A stretch of 64,000 nucleotides of DNA from Euphorbia lathyris (lineage: Eukaryota > Streptophyta > Magnoliopsida > Malpighiales > Euphorbiaceae): NCBI RefSeq assembly GCF_963576675.1, contig NC_088914.1:19881001-19945000 (forward strand). Direction: 5' to 3'. Below are positions 53,674-64,000 of this stretch, one piece after another. The position numbers were made by a program, and so were the translations under genes. Every line of letters begins with the position of its first letter. Positions within the stretch are counted from its first letter, which is position 1. The notes beneath the pieces are model-generated. The model did no database searches. It saw only the letters and a list, made by a program, of their open reading frames with translations, and had not been told where the DNA came from.

Positions 53674-56600
53674 TCTATGCTAATATTATTGCTCAGAGCA
53701 GGTTTCCTCAGGCGGCTGTGTTGAACCTCCCCTTCCGTCATTCTGATCATTGTCATATCCTTGTCAGGCTGGTGAGAGCCCCTCGTCCTAGAGGGAAAGA
53801 CCTTTTAGGTATCTAGTGGCTTGGGAATCTCACCCTGAGTTTAAGAACTTTGTCCATGATAATTGGAAACCCCATTCTAATGTTTTAATGGCTGTAGAGG
53901 GTTTTAGAAATAATATGGTGAGTTGGAACAGGAACATCTTTGGCCATATTATCAGGAGGAAGCAGAAAATTCTGAGAAGGATGGAAGGTATTCAACGTAT
54001 CTTGGAGGTCATGTTTGACCATAGTTTGAGTTGTCTCCTTAGATCCCTCCAGAATGAGTTGGAAGTCGTGCTTAAACAAGAGGAAACACTTTGGTTTCAG
54101 AAATCAAGAAAAGCCTAGATTAGAGATGGCGATCGTAATATAAGGTATTTCCATCTTTCTACTATAATCAGAAGGCAGAGGAATCTGATTGGTGCTATCA
54201 AAGATCCTAATGGCAATTGGGTTTATGAGGATGAGGACATTCGTCTCTTGGCCCTCAATTTCTATAAGGACTAATTTAAAGAAGACCCGGTGGACTTGGA
54301 TGGAGCTCTGTCTAGGTCTACCTTTCCAAAGGTTGGTGATGATAAAATTATTGAAGCCTTTCACCCTATTGATCAGAAAGAGATTGGCTAGGCAGTTTTT
54401 AGCATAGGAGCTACTAAAGCTCCGGGGATTGATGGGCTCCCGGTCGGCTTTTATCATAAGCATTGGGATACTGTTAAAGAGGGAGTCTACAATTTTATAA
54501 AAAGGGTTTTTGATGGGTCAGAGGATATTAGGCTTATGAATAAAACCCTCCTGGTCTTGATTCCCAAAGTAGAGAAGCCTTCATCTTTCTTACAGATGAG
54601 ACCTATTAGTCTGTGTAGTGTGATTTATAAGGTGGTTACCAAAATCGTGGCTAATAGACTTAGGTGTATTCTCCCTGAGATTGTTAGCCAGAATCAAGGC
54701 AGTTTTGTCCCATGAAGACAGATAATGGACAATATTGTTATCGTTCAAGAGATGGTTCATTCGATGAAAGTCAAAAAGGGAAAGCGTGGTATTGTGGCTC
54801 TGAAGCTGGATCTTGAAAATGCTTATGATCGGATTAACTAGAGTTTTCTTCTTGATTGTCTGGAGAGAGCTGGGATCCCGGATAATTGGAGGAATTTAAT
54901 TGAGGCTTGTATTTCTTCTCGTGTCTTCCAAGTTTTGATTAATGCGGATTTTTCTGAAGAGTTTACTCCTTCCTGGGGTATCCGTCAAGGGGACCCTATG
55001 AGCCTTTTCCTTTTTGTTATTGCGATGGAGAGGCTAACTCATCTTATCCAAGATGTTGTTAGTACGGGGAAGCTTCATCTGGTATCCATTTTTGGTCCCT
55101 TATAACGTAACAAGTTAGTTCCAAGGGGGGTTAGGAACTATTTAAAATTTTGTACGTTGAGACTGACTTCTTTTACTTTGAAAAGGAATTATACAGCGCG
55201 CTGAGTGAACTCAAGACACTAGCTTAGTCAACTGGTGACTAAGTCAGCTTCTTTCTTTGAGTCAGGAGATAGCACTTAAGTCTATTCCTGAACTCAGATA
55301 CTCAATGCCATCAACTCAGCGTGACCTCTTTACTTGGTCAGTTTTGTTTAAGCAAGCAATATATATATTAAAGGAGTTTAAGGTTAGAATGATGTTACTC
55401 AGTAGATTTATCCAGGTTCGGCCTCTCCGCCTACGTCCTGTGCCCGGAACACGTTCCGAGCTTTCGAATTCTCTACTGAGCTCTTTAACGGTAGAGCATG
55501 AAACCTTTTACAACAAGAAGCTGAGTATAACAAGAGTACCTTCCTCTATACCTCTACTCACTCCTATTCTATTGCTGAGTACTATAACCGAGTACTCAGC
55601 CTCTCCTTTCTATTTCTAGAATTGATAATAAGATTGTCTTAAACAATAATTGCTAAGACACTTTAGATGATTGGATAATCACTCTAGACTTTTACACAAT
55701 AATATGGAAATTGGTGTAAGTATTTGCTTTGATTTTTCACACAGATTCTTCGAGTAGAAATTTGGTCAGCGTAATGGCTTGGTGAAGATCTGCATCGAAT
55801 GAAGCAACTGAAAGGCCTATTTATAGTGACACTTGAGGTATCGGTTATTTCAAATTTCGAAATAACCGTTGGAGGGAAAATGGCTTGATGTCGTTGTCAC
55901 TCAGTACACGCTTAGTGCCGTTGGCCAATCAGATTATTGCATCTTCTGTCTTCGGTCAGTGCTGAGCAGCTTTTAGACAGACATGCAGAATGTTTCGCCT
56001 TTTATAGCAAAGTCTTCCAGACAACTTTTTGTGTCTTCTGAACTTTAGCCAAAGTAGAAATACTTTGTCTTGAAGTTGTTCCTTGCTCAGCTGTTGTCTT
56101 GTACTCTTTATCGTCCAACTCAGCAGCTTCGTTCCGAAGTAGATAAAGAAAGTCTTCCAGATCCTTTTTCATGCTGAGCTGCGTTTTGTCCATAACGACA
56201 TTGTTTTGTTTACACGAGCCGAGTTGTCTTGGGCCTTTGACTTTCCTTTGGGCCTTTAGCCTTTTAGTCTTTATGTCTTATAAACAATTTAACTTAACAT
56301 TGAACAAACACATTAGTGTAATAAATCAAAGCATTTAAACTTAGTGTGTTTAGAATATTCTTTAATCATATACTTAAATAATTTTGTCAAATCAAAATCA
56401 TGTGGAAAGGTGTTTCAACATCCATTAATAAATTATATCCCCCGTCCACTCATTTGTTCTTTGCTGACGATATGATGATCTTTGTTGAAGGGAGTGAGGA
56501 GCAAATTGGCATGATTATGGATATCCTTACTAACTTTTGTTCTGCTTCTGGTCAAAAGCTTAACATCCAAAAATCTAGGATGTTGTGCTCTAATAATATG

Positions 56601-58482
56601 GATCAAAGGGTCTGTAAGAAGATGAGTGAGATCTCTGGTATTCCTCTTACCAAGGCTTTTGATTACTATCTGGGGGTTCCTCTCCATAGTGATAGAGTTT
56701 CGAAAGCTTCCTTTAAAGAGATCTTCGATAAAACCAATAATAAATGTGCTAATTGGAAAGCTAATTCCCTTTCTCTTGTGGGGCGTCTTACGTTGATCCA
56801 ATCGGTGAACTGTGCGGCTCCCAATCACTTAATGCAAGCTTGTAAGCTGTCGGAGCCTGTTCTTAATGGCCTTGATAAAATTAATCGTCGGTTCCTGTGG
56901 GAAAACTCGGAAGAGGGGAAGAAAGTTCATCTGGTTCCGTGGAAGGAAGTTTGCCAACCTAAAAAAATGGGAGGTTTAGAGGTTAGACAAGCCAGGGACA
57001 ATAATAAAGTTATTTCCATGAAGCTTTTTTGGACAATGTGGCAATCCCCATCGGCTCTTTGGGTTCATTTATTGTGTGGGAAGTATAGAAAGGATATGAT
57101 CTTTGGGGGCCCTAAAGAGAGAGTTCTTAATTGTTCTTTCTTATGGAAAGGGGTTAATGCTGTGTTCTCAGAATTTTGCTCTGGGATTGGTTGGTCGGTG
57201 GGCAATGGCAGATCTATTAGTTTTTGGAATGACAGAAGTCTTTATTAGAGGTGTGTACTTCTCCTCCGCCTATGGGGATACGTAACTGGAGGATTGATGA
57301 TGTCGTGAACTCGGAGGGAGATTGGATTTGGGCGAGATTTGAGGCTTACCTTGATCTGGAAACGCTTCTGAAGATTCGAGGAGTTAAAGTTAGCAATAAG
57401 GAGGAAGATGGAGATAATCATTGTTGGTCCCTTACAAACAATGGGGCTTACTCTTGCAAATCTGCGTTCGAGGCGTTCTATCTCAATTCGGATCCTCGTC
57501 CTTCAGTCGCTTGGAAGAACATTTGGGCCTTAAAAGTTCCTCTCGCATTAGGAGTTTCCTGTGGCTTGGTGCAAAAGATAGGTTGCTTATAAATGTGGAA
57601 AGAAAAGATGCCACTTGGTGGAGGCTGATACTTGTAGCAGATGCAAAGCTCAAGCTGAAACTTACCTGCCATGTCTTTAGAGATTGTGTGAAAAATAAAA
57701 ATGTGTGGAGGGAAATTCTTCCGGCCCATTTGCTTCCTAATTTCTTGGCCTATTCTGATCGTGATTGGTTTATGGACGGAGTTAGCGGTTTGCTTTTACC
57801 TAAGCTGGAGCATGGGGCTATCCTCTTTGTCGTTGTCTACACCAGCTTTGGCATTGGAGGAATGCCGATATTTTTGGAGAAGGAGCAATTACCATTCGTA
57901 ATTTACGTGCCTTTTTCTATAAAAAATTTAATACTATTATTAAAAGCTTCAAATAGGATAGCTTATCTAGTACTATCCAAAGGAATGTTGTTCACCTTTT
58001 GGGATGGAGTAGACCTGGTGAAGGGATCGTGAAATTGAATACTGATGGCTCGTGTCTTGTGGATGGCAGAATTGCGGCTGGTGGTGTTTTGAGAGACACG
58101 GGTGGTGCCTGGGTGTCTGGCTTTGCTCAGAATCTAGTTATGGGCTCGTCCTTCACTGCAGAGCTCTAGGGGATCTTCTCTGGGCTTAAGCACGCCAAAA
58201 ACTTGGGTTTGAAAAGTTTGTTTGTGGAATCAGACAACCTAGAAGCGGTTAAAATTATCTCTGATAACAAGACCTTGAGTTTGGGTAGCCATAATTTAGT
58301 GAAAGGAATCAGAAGTTTATGTTCTTCCTTCGACACCATCAACTTTGGGCATGTCTTCAGGGAGCAGAACAGGGTTGCAGACCGCCTCGCTGCTGAGGGC
58401 CATGTGAGGATGTTGGGAATCTCTACTTTTTTGTCTCATCAGGGTTTTCTCTTATCTTTGCTTTTAGATGATCTGGGTTAGC
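53674..58482 (+). pseudogene. LINE ORF2: endonuclease end, RT, RNase H, split by solo LTR
   Basis: Resumes in the endonuclease C-terminus (LNLPFRHSDHCHILV), then WESHPEFKNFVHDNW. RT with several stops: APGIDGLPVGFYHKHW, MRPISLCSVIYKVVTKIVAN, LKLDLENAYDRIN and GIRQGDPMSLFLFVIAMERL. A solo LTR is inserted at 55090-56420. After it, HLFFADDMMIF supplies the catalytic Asp pair (FADD variant), followed by FDYYLGVPLHSDRVSKASF and NRRFLWENSEEGKK. RNase H: KLNTDGSCLVDGRIAAGGVL, FTAEL with a stop after it, VESDNLEAVKII, HVFREQNRVADRLAAEGHV. It ends at TAG 58480-58482. At least seven frame breaks. Confidence 0.87.
55090..56420 (-). mobile_element. Solo LTR of the sirevirus family
   Basis: 1331 bp, homologous along its length to 948-2294 but clearly diverged. 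TSD TCCAT at 55085-55089 and 56421-56425. The terminal G of TGTTGG is replaced by T. TATA box on the minus strand at 55826-55817. The 10-bp stem GCTGAGTACT/AGTACTCAGC is perfectly kept (55574-55583, 55591-55600). Confidence 0.9.
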
Positions 58483-58565
58483 TTTCCTAGGCTAATCCCG
58501 GGTTAGTTTTTTGGGTTTGTTTGTTTGTTTCTCTTTTCTTTTCCTACAAAAAAATAGTATTCTTA

Positions 58566-59150
58566 CCCATTAAGATCTTATATTTGTTTTTTATCAATGA
58601 TTTCGTGACTACTAAATTTCACTGCTCATGTAATATATGCAAACTAAAAGTAATTGAATATCCACAATATTTCGAACACTAGTTAAAATAATATTGATAT
58701 ATGTCAGTGTTCGAAAGATTATGGATATTCAATTACTTTTAGTTTGCATATATTACATGAGTCATGGAATTTAGGAGTAATGGAATGGTTGATGAAAAAC
58801 AAATATAAGGTTTTAATGGACAAGAATACTAATTAATTGTATTATAATAAATAAGAAAATAGAATTAAATAAAAAGATAACATATAAAATTAATAGGAAA
58901 AGAATATAATATGGTTAATTTAATTATAACGTTTAGCTTAAATTGGATATGTTTTGTAAAAGTTAAGCTTAAATTCGTATTATTTTATAAACGTTAAGCA
59001 TATATTGGTGCTATTTTGTACGTGGGGCCTAAATTCATGTTATATTGTAAACGTTAAACCTAAATTGATATTATGTTGTAAACGTTAAGCCTATATTGGT
59101 GCTATTTTGAATGTTGAGCCTAAATTGATACTTTCCCAAAAACCTTAGAC
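58566..59150. mobile_element. Large foldback element, remainder with palindromic centre
   Basis: 58566-58680 and its reverse complement 58706-58830 face each other across a short centre (about 58681-58705). Sequences such as ATTCAATTACTTTTAGTTTG occur in both senses. 58830-59150 mirrors 42985-43321. Removing the LINE gives a nearly symmetric element of about 0.9 kb with arms of about 450 bp. No ORF. Confidence 0.75.
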
Positions 59151-59182
59151 CTATTTTGGTACCTTATCCCATTAATATATAA

Positions 59183-59600
59183 AAGGAACTTGAGTGAAAG
59201 AAAGAAAACCTAATGCTCCAGCAACCCTCCTTCCTCTCTCATACCTCCCCGCCTCCTCCTCTGTCAATCCCTTCGGATGATGGCAACCCCATTCTTCCTT
59301 GCATCTACCGTGGTTCGCAGACGAACACATGCAGGATACTCGTAGAGCTTCGATTGAATTATGTGAGTCCGAGAAAGAGCTAATTGGTTGTGTTGATGGT
59401 GATCCTTTCTTCTCTGACATTATTACGATTGCCTCAGAATTGGTAGAAGAATGGTCTCAGGCTTGATCCACTGCTTTGATTGTTAAAATTATGGGACGAA
59501 ATTAACGTGGATTACATCACTCTCCGAAACGGTGCTATCGAGTTATGAGCTTTATTATGGCTTCCATCTGGTTAATTTTGATTTTTCTAACGAGGCACAC
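59183..59600 (+). repeat. Duplicated segment, copy B part 1, with LINE ORF1 relic
   Basis: Paralogue of 19884-20500. It keeps a better coding phrase of the LINE ORF1 relic (FADEHMQDTRRASIELCESE, then LIGCVDGDPFFSDIITIASE) but has lost most of the DUF4283 end. No bHLH copy precedes it. Confidence 0.75.
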
Positions 59601-59617
59601 TATATAGTTTGTTTTGC

Positions 59618-60530
59618 AAAAATGAAAAGTAATATGTTTATAAAATTATATTATTATTTAGTGTATTTTTATTTAAAATAGATAATCAATTTTATAATAA
59701 TTTAATATTTTAATTTAAATATATCTTTTTTTGGTAGAAATTTAAATATATCTTTAATATAATATCTATTTTATCTGGAATTTGTTATACATGCATTATA
59801 GAATTTTTAATGATTTATTAATAATTAATTAAATTATCATTATTATTTTTTTAATCTAATCAGTTAAATTTAAATTTATGAAATAATTAGTAATTAATTT
59901 TAATATCATACTATTTTAGTAACAAAAATATTTTTTGTAATTTATTTTGATTGCTCGTTTCAAGGTTCGTGAAACTATTTTTTAGGTGGCTCCTCTTCCA
60001 ATTCAAGTTTTGTATGTAAACTAAGATTCGGACTCTAAATCTATAGTTTAAGCGCTTTAAGGTTCTTATCCACTAAAGCCAACATTAATTGTTTTAATAA
60101 ACAATAGTTAAAGTTAATTATAAATTTTATTACATAATTTTTAATTAAAAATACACTAAATAATAATATAACATTGTTATTAATATTACTTGCTTTAATA
60201 TAATAAAAAATTTATGAATGGAGGATTAAAGTAGTTTGTTTTGTCAAAATTTATAAATTTTATAATGTGTTTTTTAAAAAAAAAAACCAACTAGTGTAAT
60301 ATATACAAATTTAAAATTAATAAATTATTTATCCTAAAATATAAGCAGTAAATGTAGATTTTTCATATTAAATAATAAGTTTCAAAATCGGAAAAGAAAT
60401 TAGTCACATTTTTTTTACAAGTTTCAAAAAGTCTTTTCTCCATGAAGGAATATTTTATAATCTTGTCTTGTCTTGCTTGGTCTTAATTTAATTGACATTT
60501 TGTCATCTACATTAATGGGAAAGCTAAAAC
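59618..60530 (+). repeat. Duplicated segment, copy B part 2
   Basis: Noncoding AT-rich DNA matching 26523-27475 with small indels, ending close to the start of the third LINE. Copy A is also followed at once by a LINE. Confidence 0.8.
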
Positions 60531-60677
60531 GACTCTGCTCTCGTTTTTTTTGCTGCTCCTGTTGAGAGCTTTTCTCTCGTATGAGAGTCCTTGCATAACA
60601 CGTCTCTGTTATTAGGGCATTATCGCAGTCTGGAAACTACCACCCCCGGCGACCGCCGATCAAACGGATCATCTCAA

Positions 60678-61748
60678 ATGGAGGATACAACAGTAGAAGG
60701 CCGGGAGATTGACGACGGGTTTGAGTTTGGTGGAGTACAGGAAACTGAGGGTAATCGACAATATGACATGTGCCTGGTGGGGATGTTACTAACTGATAAG
60801 ACCGTCAACTTCACAATACTGAAACACAGACTACTGGGTCTATGGAGACCAGGAAGAGGTATTTCTACTACTGAACTCGGGCTGAAAATCATTTTTTTCC
60901 GGTTTTATCATGTTTACGATCTTAGATGGGTCATGGAGGGAGGCCTCTGGACCTTTGACAATAATCTGCTAATACTACATGAACTGAAAGAATGAGAGGA
61001 CCCGCTAATTGTCCCTTTACATTTAGTATCGTTTTGGGTGCAAATACATGATATTCCCGCTGGGCTATTCACAGAATCAGTAGGCAGGGTCCTAGGGAAC
61101 TACATTGGCTTATTTCTCCAGTATGACACAAAGAATATCTGGTCTATATCAGTAGACCTTTTATGAGAATCAAAGTACAGGTTGATATAAGGTCTCCTCT
61201 TAAAACAGGAAAGAAAGTTAGAATAAGTGGAGGGGATTAGAGCCTTTGCCTGTTTAAGGACGAGAAGCTCCCCACCTTTTGCTATATATGTGGGCTCATT
61301 GGGCACATAGACAGAAATTGTGATAAGTTCTATGAAACAGTGGAGGATGAGGTACCTAGAGGATGGGACTCATCGATCAGGGCACCACCTAGACGTATTT
61401 CGAACTTTGGCAGTGACCGATGGCTAAATGAAGAATCATCGACGATGGGGGAGAGCAGTAGCAAGGGTGGGGAATATGCAAAAGCCCCAATTTTGGAGTC
61501 CTTAGGCCATAACTTGGGGGCTTGTATGTTGGACCCAGGGAAGTCAGCAAGCCTACAACAGCAGCCGCAAAAACTGGCGATCCAGGGGATAGAAATACCT
61601 GATGAAAGGAAACGAAGGAGAAGTGACAGCGAAGTAGGTAATGTGGCTGTTCATAAGTCCGTTCTAGACAGTTCCAAACCAAATGGAATGGACATTGATG
61701 GAGGTGGTTCAGTTAGCACGATGCAGGGTGATGAGACAGCGGGTACTT
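60678..61748 (+). pseudogene. LINE ORF1 (DUF4283, CCHC knuckle), broken
   Basis: First in-frame ATG 60678 (MEDTTVEGREIDDGFEF). DUF4283: MCLVGMLLTDKTVNFTILKH, LLGLWRPGRGI and FYHVYDLRWVMEGGLWTF. A TGA at 60993 ends that frame, but the same frame still reads DPLIVPLHLVSFWVQIHDIP and beyond. A frameshift then leads to the zinc knuckle CYICGLIGHIDRNC (61280-61321) and a Ser/Gly/Gln-rich tail ending at 61748. RNA-binding ORF1p of the LINE. Confidence 0.8.
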
Positions 61749-62153
61749 AGAAACAAGCAACATCTGGTTCAAAAAATGGACAATCGGCGGGCCTCGAGGG
61801 GGAGGTCTACCCTGGATCATGAAAATTATGAGTTGGAACTGCTGTGGGCTCGGTAATGTCAGGGCAGTTCCGGTGCTGAGTGAACTCTTGAGAGTTCACA
61901 ACCCTGCTGTTATAATTTTATTTGAAACGTTAGTGAATGGTTCTCGAATTACGGATATTAAAAGGAGACTACGATTTGATGGAGGCTATGCAGTGGAATG
62001 TGTAGGGCATAGCGGAGGACTTTGTGCGTTGTGGAGGAACAATACAGACTGCTCACTACTCTCCTTCTCTAACAATCATATTGATCTATGTATGTACGAT
62101 AGTGAAAGGGGAGATTGGAGGTTAACCGGGTTCTATGGATTCCCCAAGAGCAG

Positions 62154-63694
62154 CAAAAACTTGATGCGCCTTCAGAGAAGACTCACTAAGGGATAAGTGT
62201 ACCCCGTCGTTATCAAGTAATAAATCTGGAAAGTCCAGGTATCGAATCCACAGGACTTATTTACCACAAGTATCGAGCTACTTGGTCTCAGGTGTTATCT
62301 AGGCTTTGTGGGTTTTGAGTTTGTTTGTTTAAGTTAATCTACTCCTAGGTTGAATTACGCTACTCCTAGCTAAGTTATTCTACGCCTAATTAAGTTAAAC
62401 TACTCCTAATTAAGTTATACTACACCTAGGTGATCTTTCACTAATGCAATTACTCGAAGGAACATGGTATGAACGATAATAATGAAGATAGATCATTAGG
62501 TCTATTGATTAAAAATCTAATCTAAGTCACTTGTATTCAAGGCGATTAACCCTACTTACCCTCCTGAAGTTCCTAGTGCGTGATTCCCTTGTAAGGCCGA
62601 AACTAGGTCTAAGGCTAAGCAATTTGGCTTAATCAACTAAGAGGTCGTCAATCTCGTAGGCTCTGACTAGGTCAGATTCAGCTCACAATATGTGCCTACT
62701 AGATTTTGGGCTTTTGAATAAGTTAAACCAATTGAATAAAGCGTAAGACAAAGATTAAGCAAATAATCATAGAACAAAATAAGAGCTAAAATATTATTAA
62801 AGGCGAAGAACAATGTCACATGATACAATTAGCCTAGGATTCATAGACTGTATCAAAGAGTACAAACAAGGAAAGATAAAAGGAGATACGAAAATCCCTT
62901 TCAGGGAACGTGTCTACTCTGCAGCCAGCTTCCTAGGTCTTAAGGACGGACCTTGAATATTCCTCGGTGAACAGCTTTGAAGGAGCTTCAATGGAGGTTG
63001 AAGAAGATGGAGGAGATGGAGAGGAACTTCAAGGGGAAAGCTAAAGTAAATTACAATTAATGAAAGATATCTAATTTACAATGGAAAAGTTCTATTTATA
63101 GTTGTAGCTCAGGCCCTCTTTTTGACCTATTTCGTGTCCTTTTGCAGGTGGGAAGTCATGGGACCGGTCGTGGAGTCGTGGGGTCAAAACTGACTTTTTT
63201 GACCAATTCCCGCAGGTCAGCTCGCCGAGCAGGGCGCGCTGCTCGGCGAGCTGGCCCTGCGCGGCCAGCTCGCAGCGAGCTGACCCCCAGCTCGCCCGAG
63301 CAGGCCTAAAAAGGCCAGTTCGACGAGCCGTTTTGCCCTGCACGCTTCCGCACGGTTGCTCGATGTTCCACGAAAACTCCAAATAACATTAGTCTCGAGG
63401 CTAAATTGACCCGCCAATCGCTTATTTTGCGCAAACGCTCCGTTTGGTGCGACTTTCGGCGGATCAATTAGCTATAAAAGATAACGGAATTATAACATAC
63501 ATGCCATTTTGGCCTTATTTGCCTAAAATGATCAGAAAACGAGCCTAAACAACAAAAAGTTAATAAAACATTTCCAATTCCTAAATAACTCACACAAAGG
63601 CATATAAATGCGAGAATTGCTCGCTTATTCATGAAATAGCACTAAAAACCGTCCTAAAACCGTACCCAAAGATAGGGGTTTTTGACCCCTATCA
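62154..63694 (-). mobile_element. Solo-LTR-like insertion with an extended end
   Basis: An LTR body 62162-63694 (TGATGCGCC ... CCCCTATCA) shares AAGTGTACCCCGTCG, TATCAAGTAATA and GTATCGAATCCAC with the LARD-like LTR but is otherwise a different family. AGCAG lies at 62149-62153 and 63694-63698 (or GCAG if the last A belongs to the LTR). Eight extra bases, CAAAAACT, lie between the left TSD and the LTR; in the LARD-like element these are the bases between LTR and PBS. TATA box on the minus strand at 63101-63092. A 15-bp perfect stem with a 6-base loop lies at 63218-63253. ORFs inside are not genes. Confidence 0.75.
63218..63302. repeat. GC-rich dyad motifs GCTCG-N-CGAGC in U3
   Basis: Stem arms CAGCTCGCCGAGCAG (63218-63232) and CTGCTCGGCGAGCTG (63239-63253) pair perfectly. 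Further dyads are GCTCGCAGCGAGC (63268-63280) and GCTCGCCCGAGC (63290-63301 region). They lie 117-210 bp upstream of the TATA box on the coding strand. Confidence 0.85.
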
Positions 63695-64000
63695 GCAGTC
63701 GACGTAGAGACTCTTGGTCTCTCTTACAATCCTTAGCCGCCGCTTCTACATTACCATGGGCTGTCATAGGTGATTTTAATGATCTTCTAGACCAAGCAGA
63801 TGAGAAGGGGCTAAGAAGCCACCCGGAGTGGTGCATAAGAGGATTCAGAGAAGCGGTGGAGGCAAATGGTCTAAACGATATCCCTATGGATGGCTACCCT
63901 TATACATGGATTCGCCATTGGGGCAAACCCAACGAGGTCCAAGAACGGTTGGACAGATTATTAATTTCTGAAGCCTGGGCAACTCGTTTTCCTGACAGTT

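Larger units (their letters stand above)
43322..58554 (+). mobile_element. L1-type LINE with nested gypsy element and solo LTR
   Basis: Flanked by an exact 11-bp TSD TAGTATTCTTA (43311-43321 and 58555-58565), the right copy preceded by CCTACAAAAAAA. The 5' end is truncated within ORF1. Inside, a gypsy element (about 43879-53673) replaces the middle (end of ORF1 and start of endonuclease), and a solo LTR (55090-56420) sits in the RT domain. Confidence 0.88.
60531..64000 (+). mobile_element. Third L1-type LINE, 5' portion, runs off the window
   Basis: Contains ORF1 (60678-61748) and the start of ORF2 (61819 onward), interrupted by an LTR-type insertion at 62154-63694. The start, near 60531-60560, is set only by the end of the A/B homology. 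The TSD cannot be checked because the 3' end is outside. Confidence 0.75.
61819..64000 (+). pseudogene. LINE ORF2 N-terminus: endonuclease, split by an LTR insertion
   Basis: ATG 61819, MKIMSWNCCGLGN, the characteristic start of the plant LINE endonuclease (Asn at WNC). Continues with FETLVN, where the family usually has METLVN-like text with the catalytic Glu, then RLTGFYGFPKSS. Interrupted at 62153. It resumes at 63695 in the same reading sense with PWAVIGDFND (catalytic Asp/Asn), GYPYTWIRHWG and RLDRLLISEAW, and runs past the end. Apart from the insertion no stop is seen here. Confidence 0.82.

Overview
The window is plant nuclear DNA, most likely from a dicot. It is AT-rich and holds one recognisable host gene in a dense layer of nested retrotransposons and DNA transposons. 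The evidence is plant-type Ty1/copia and Ty3/gypsy polyproteins, L1-type plant LINEs (DUF4283/zinc-knuckle ORF1, then endonuclease-RT-RNase H), hAT elements, tRNA-iMet and tRNA-Asp primer sites, GT-AG introns and a plant bHLH gene. I cannot name the species.

Left part, 1-16341: a three-level nest. Bases 1-298 and 15722-16341 look like the halves of an old LTR. Between them lies an element with long terminal inverted repeats (about 307-15713) carrying a broken hAT transposase gene. A sirevirus-type copia element (948-12370, minus strand, TSD GGTTG) is inserted in that. The sirevirus has damaged gag and pol but an uninterrupted 945-codon extra ORF.

Middle, 16342-27529: two small hAT-type MITEs with 8-bp TSDs; a three-exon bHLH gene (18937-19621) with a partly duplicated core promoter; LINE ORF1 debris; a young copia element (20550-25443) with identical 165-bp LTRs and one open 1504-codon ORF; and a LINE 3' fragment on the minus strand.

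27547-39633: a plus-strand LINE bounded by a 17-bp TSD and starting with a tRNA-like sequence. A non-autonomous LTR element (32432-39045, minus strand, tRNA-Asp primer site, TSD ATCAC) splits its RNase H domain.

39651-43321: foldback MITEs and unassigned AT-rich DNA. A large palindromic element (about 42985-43321 plus 58566-59150) is split by a second LINE (43322-58554, 11-bp TSD). That LINE holds a 5'-deleted Athila-like gypsy element (about 43879-53673) with two related extra ORFs, and a solo LTR of the sirevirus family (55090-56420, TSD TCCAT).

59183-64000: a diverged copy of the DNA flanking the bHLH gene (matching 19884-20500 and 26523-27475), then a third LINE that runs off the window and holds an LTR-sized insertion (62154-63694).

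Apart from the bHLH gene, nearly all coding capacity is transposon-derived. Recurring points of interest are extra ORFs preceded by their own TATA-like sequences, CpG-rich dyad motifs in three LTR families, and clean target duplications that give the order of insertion.
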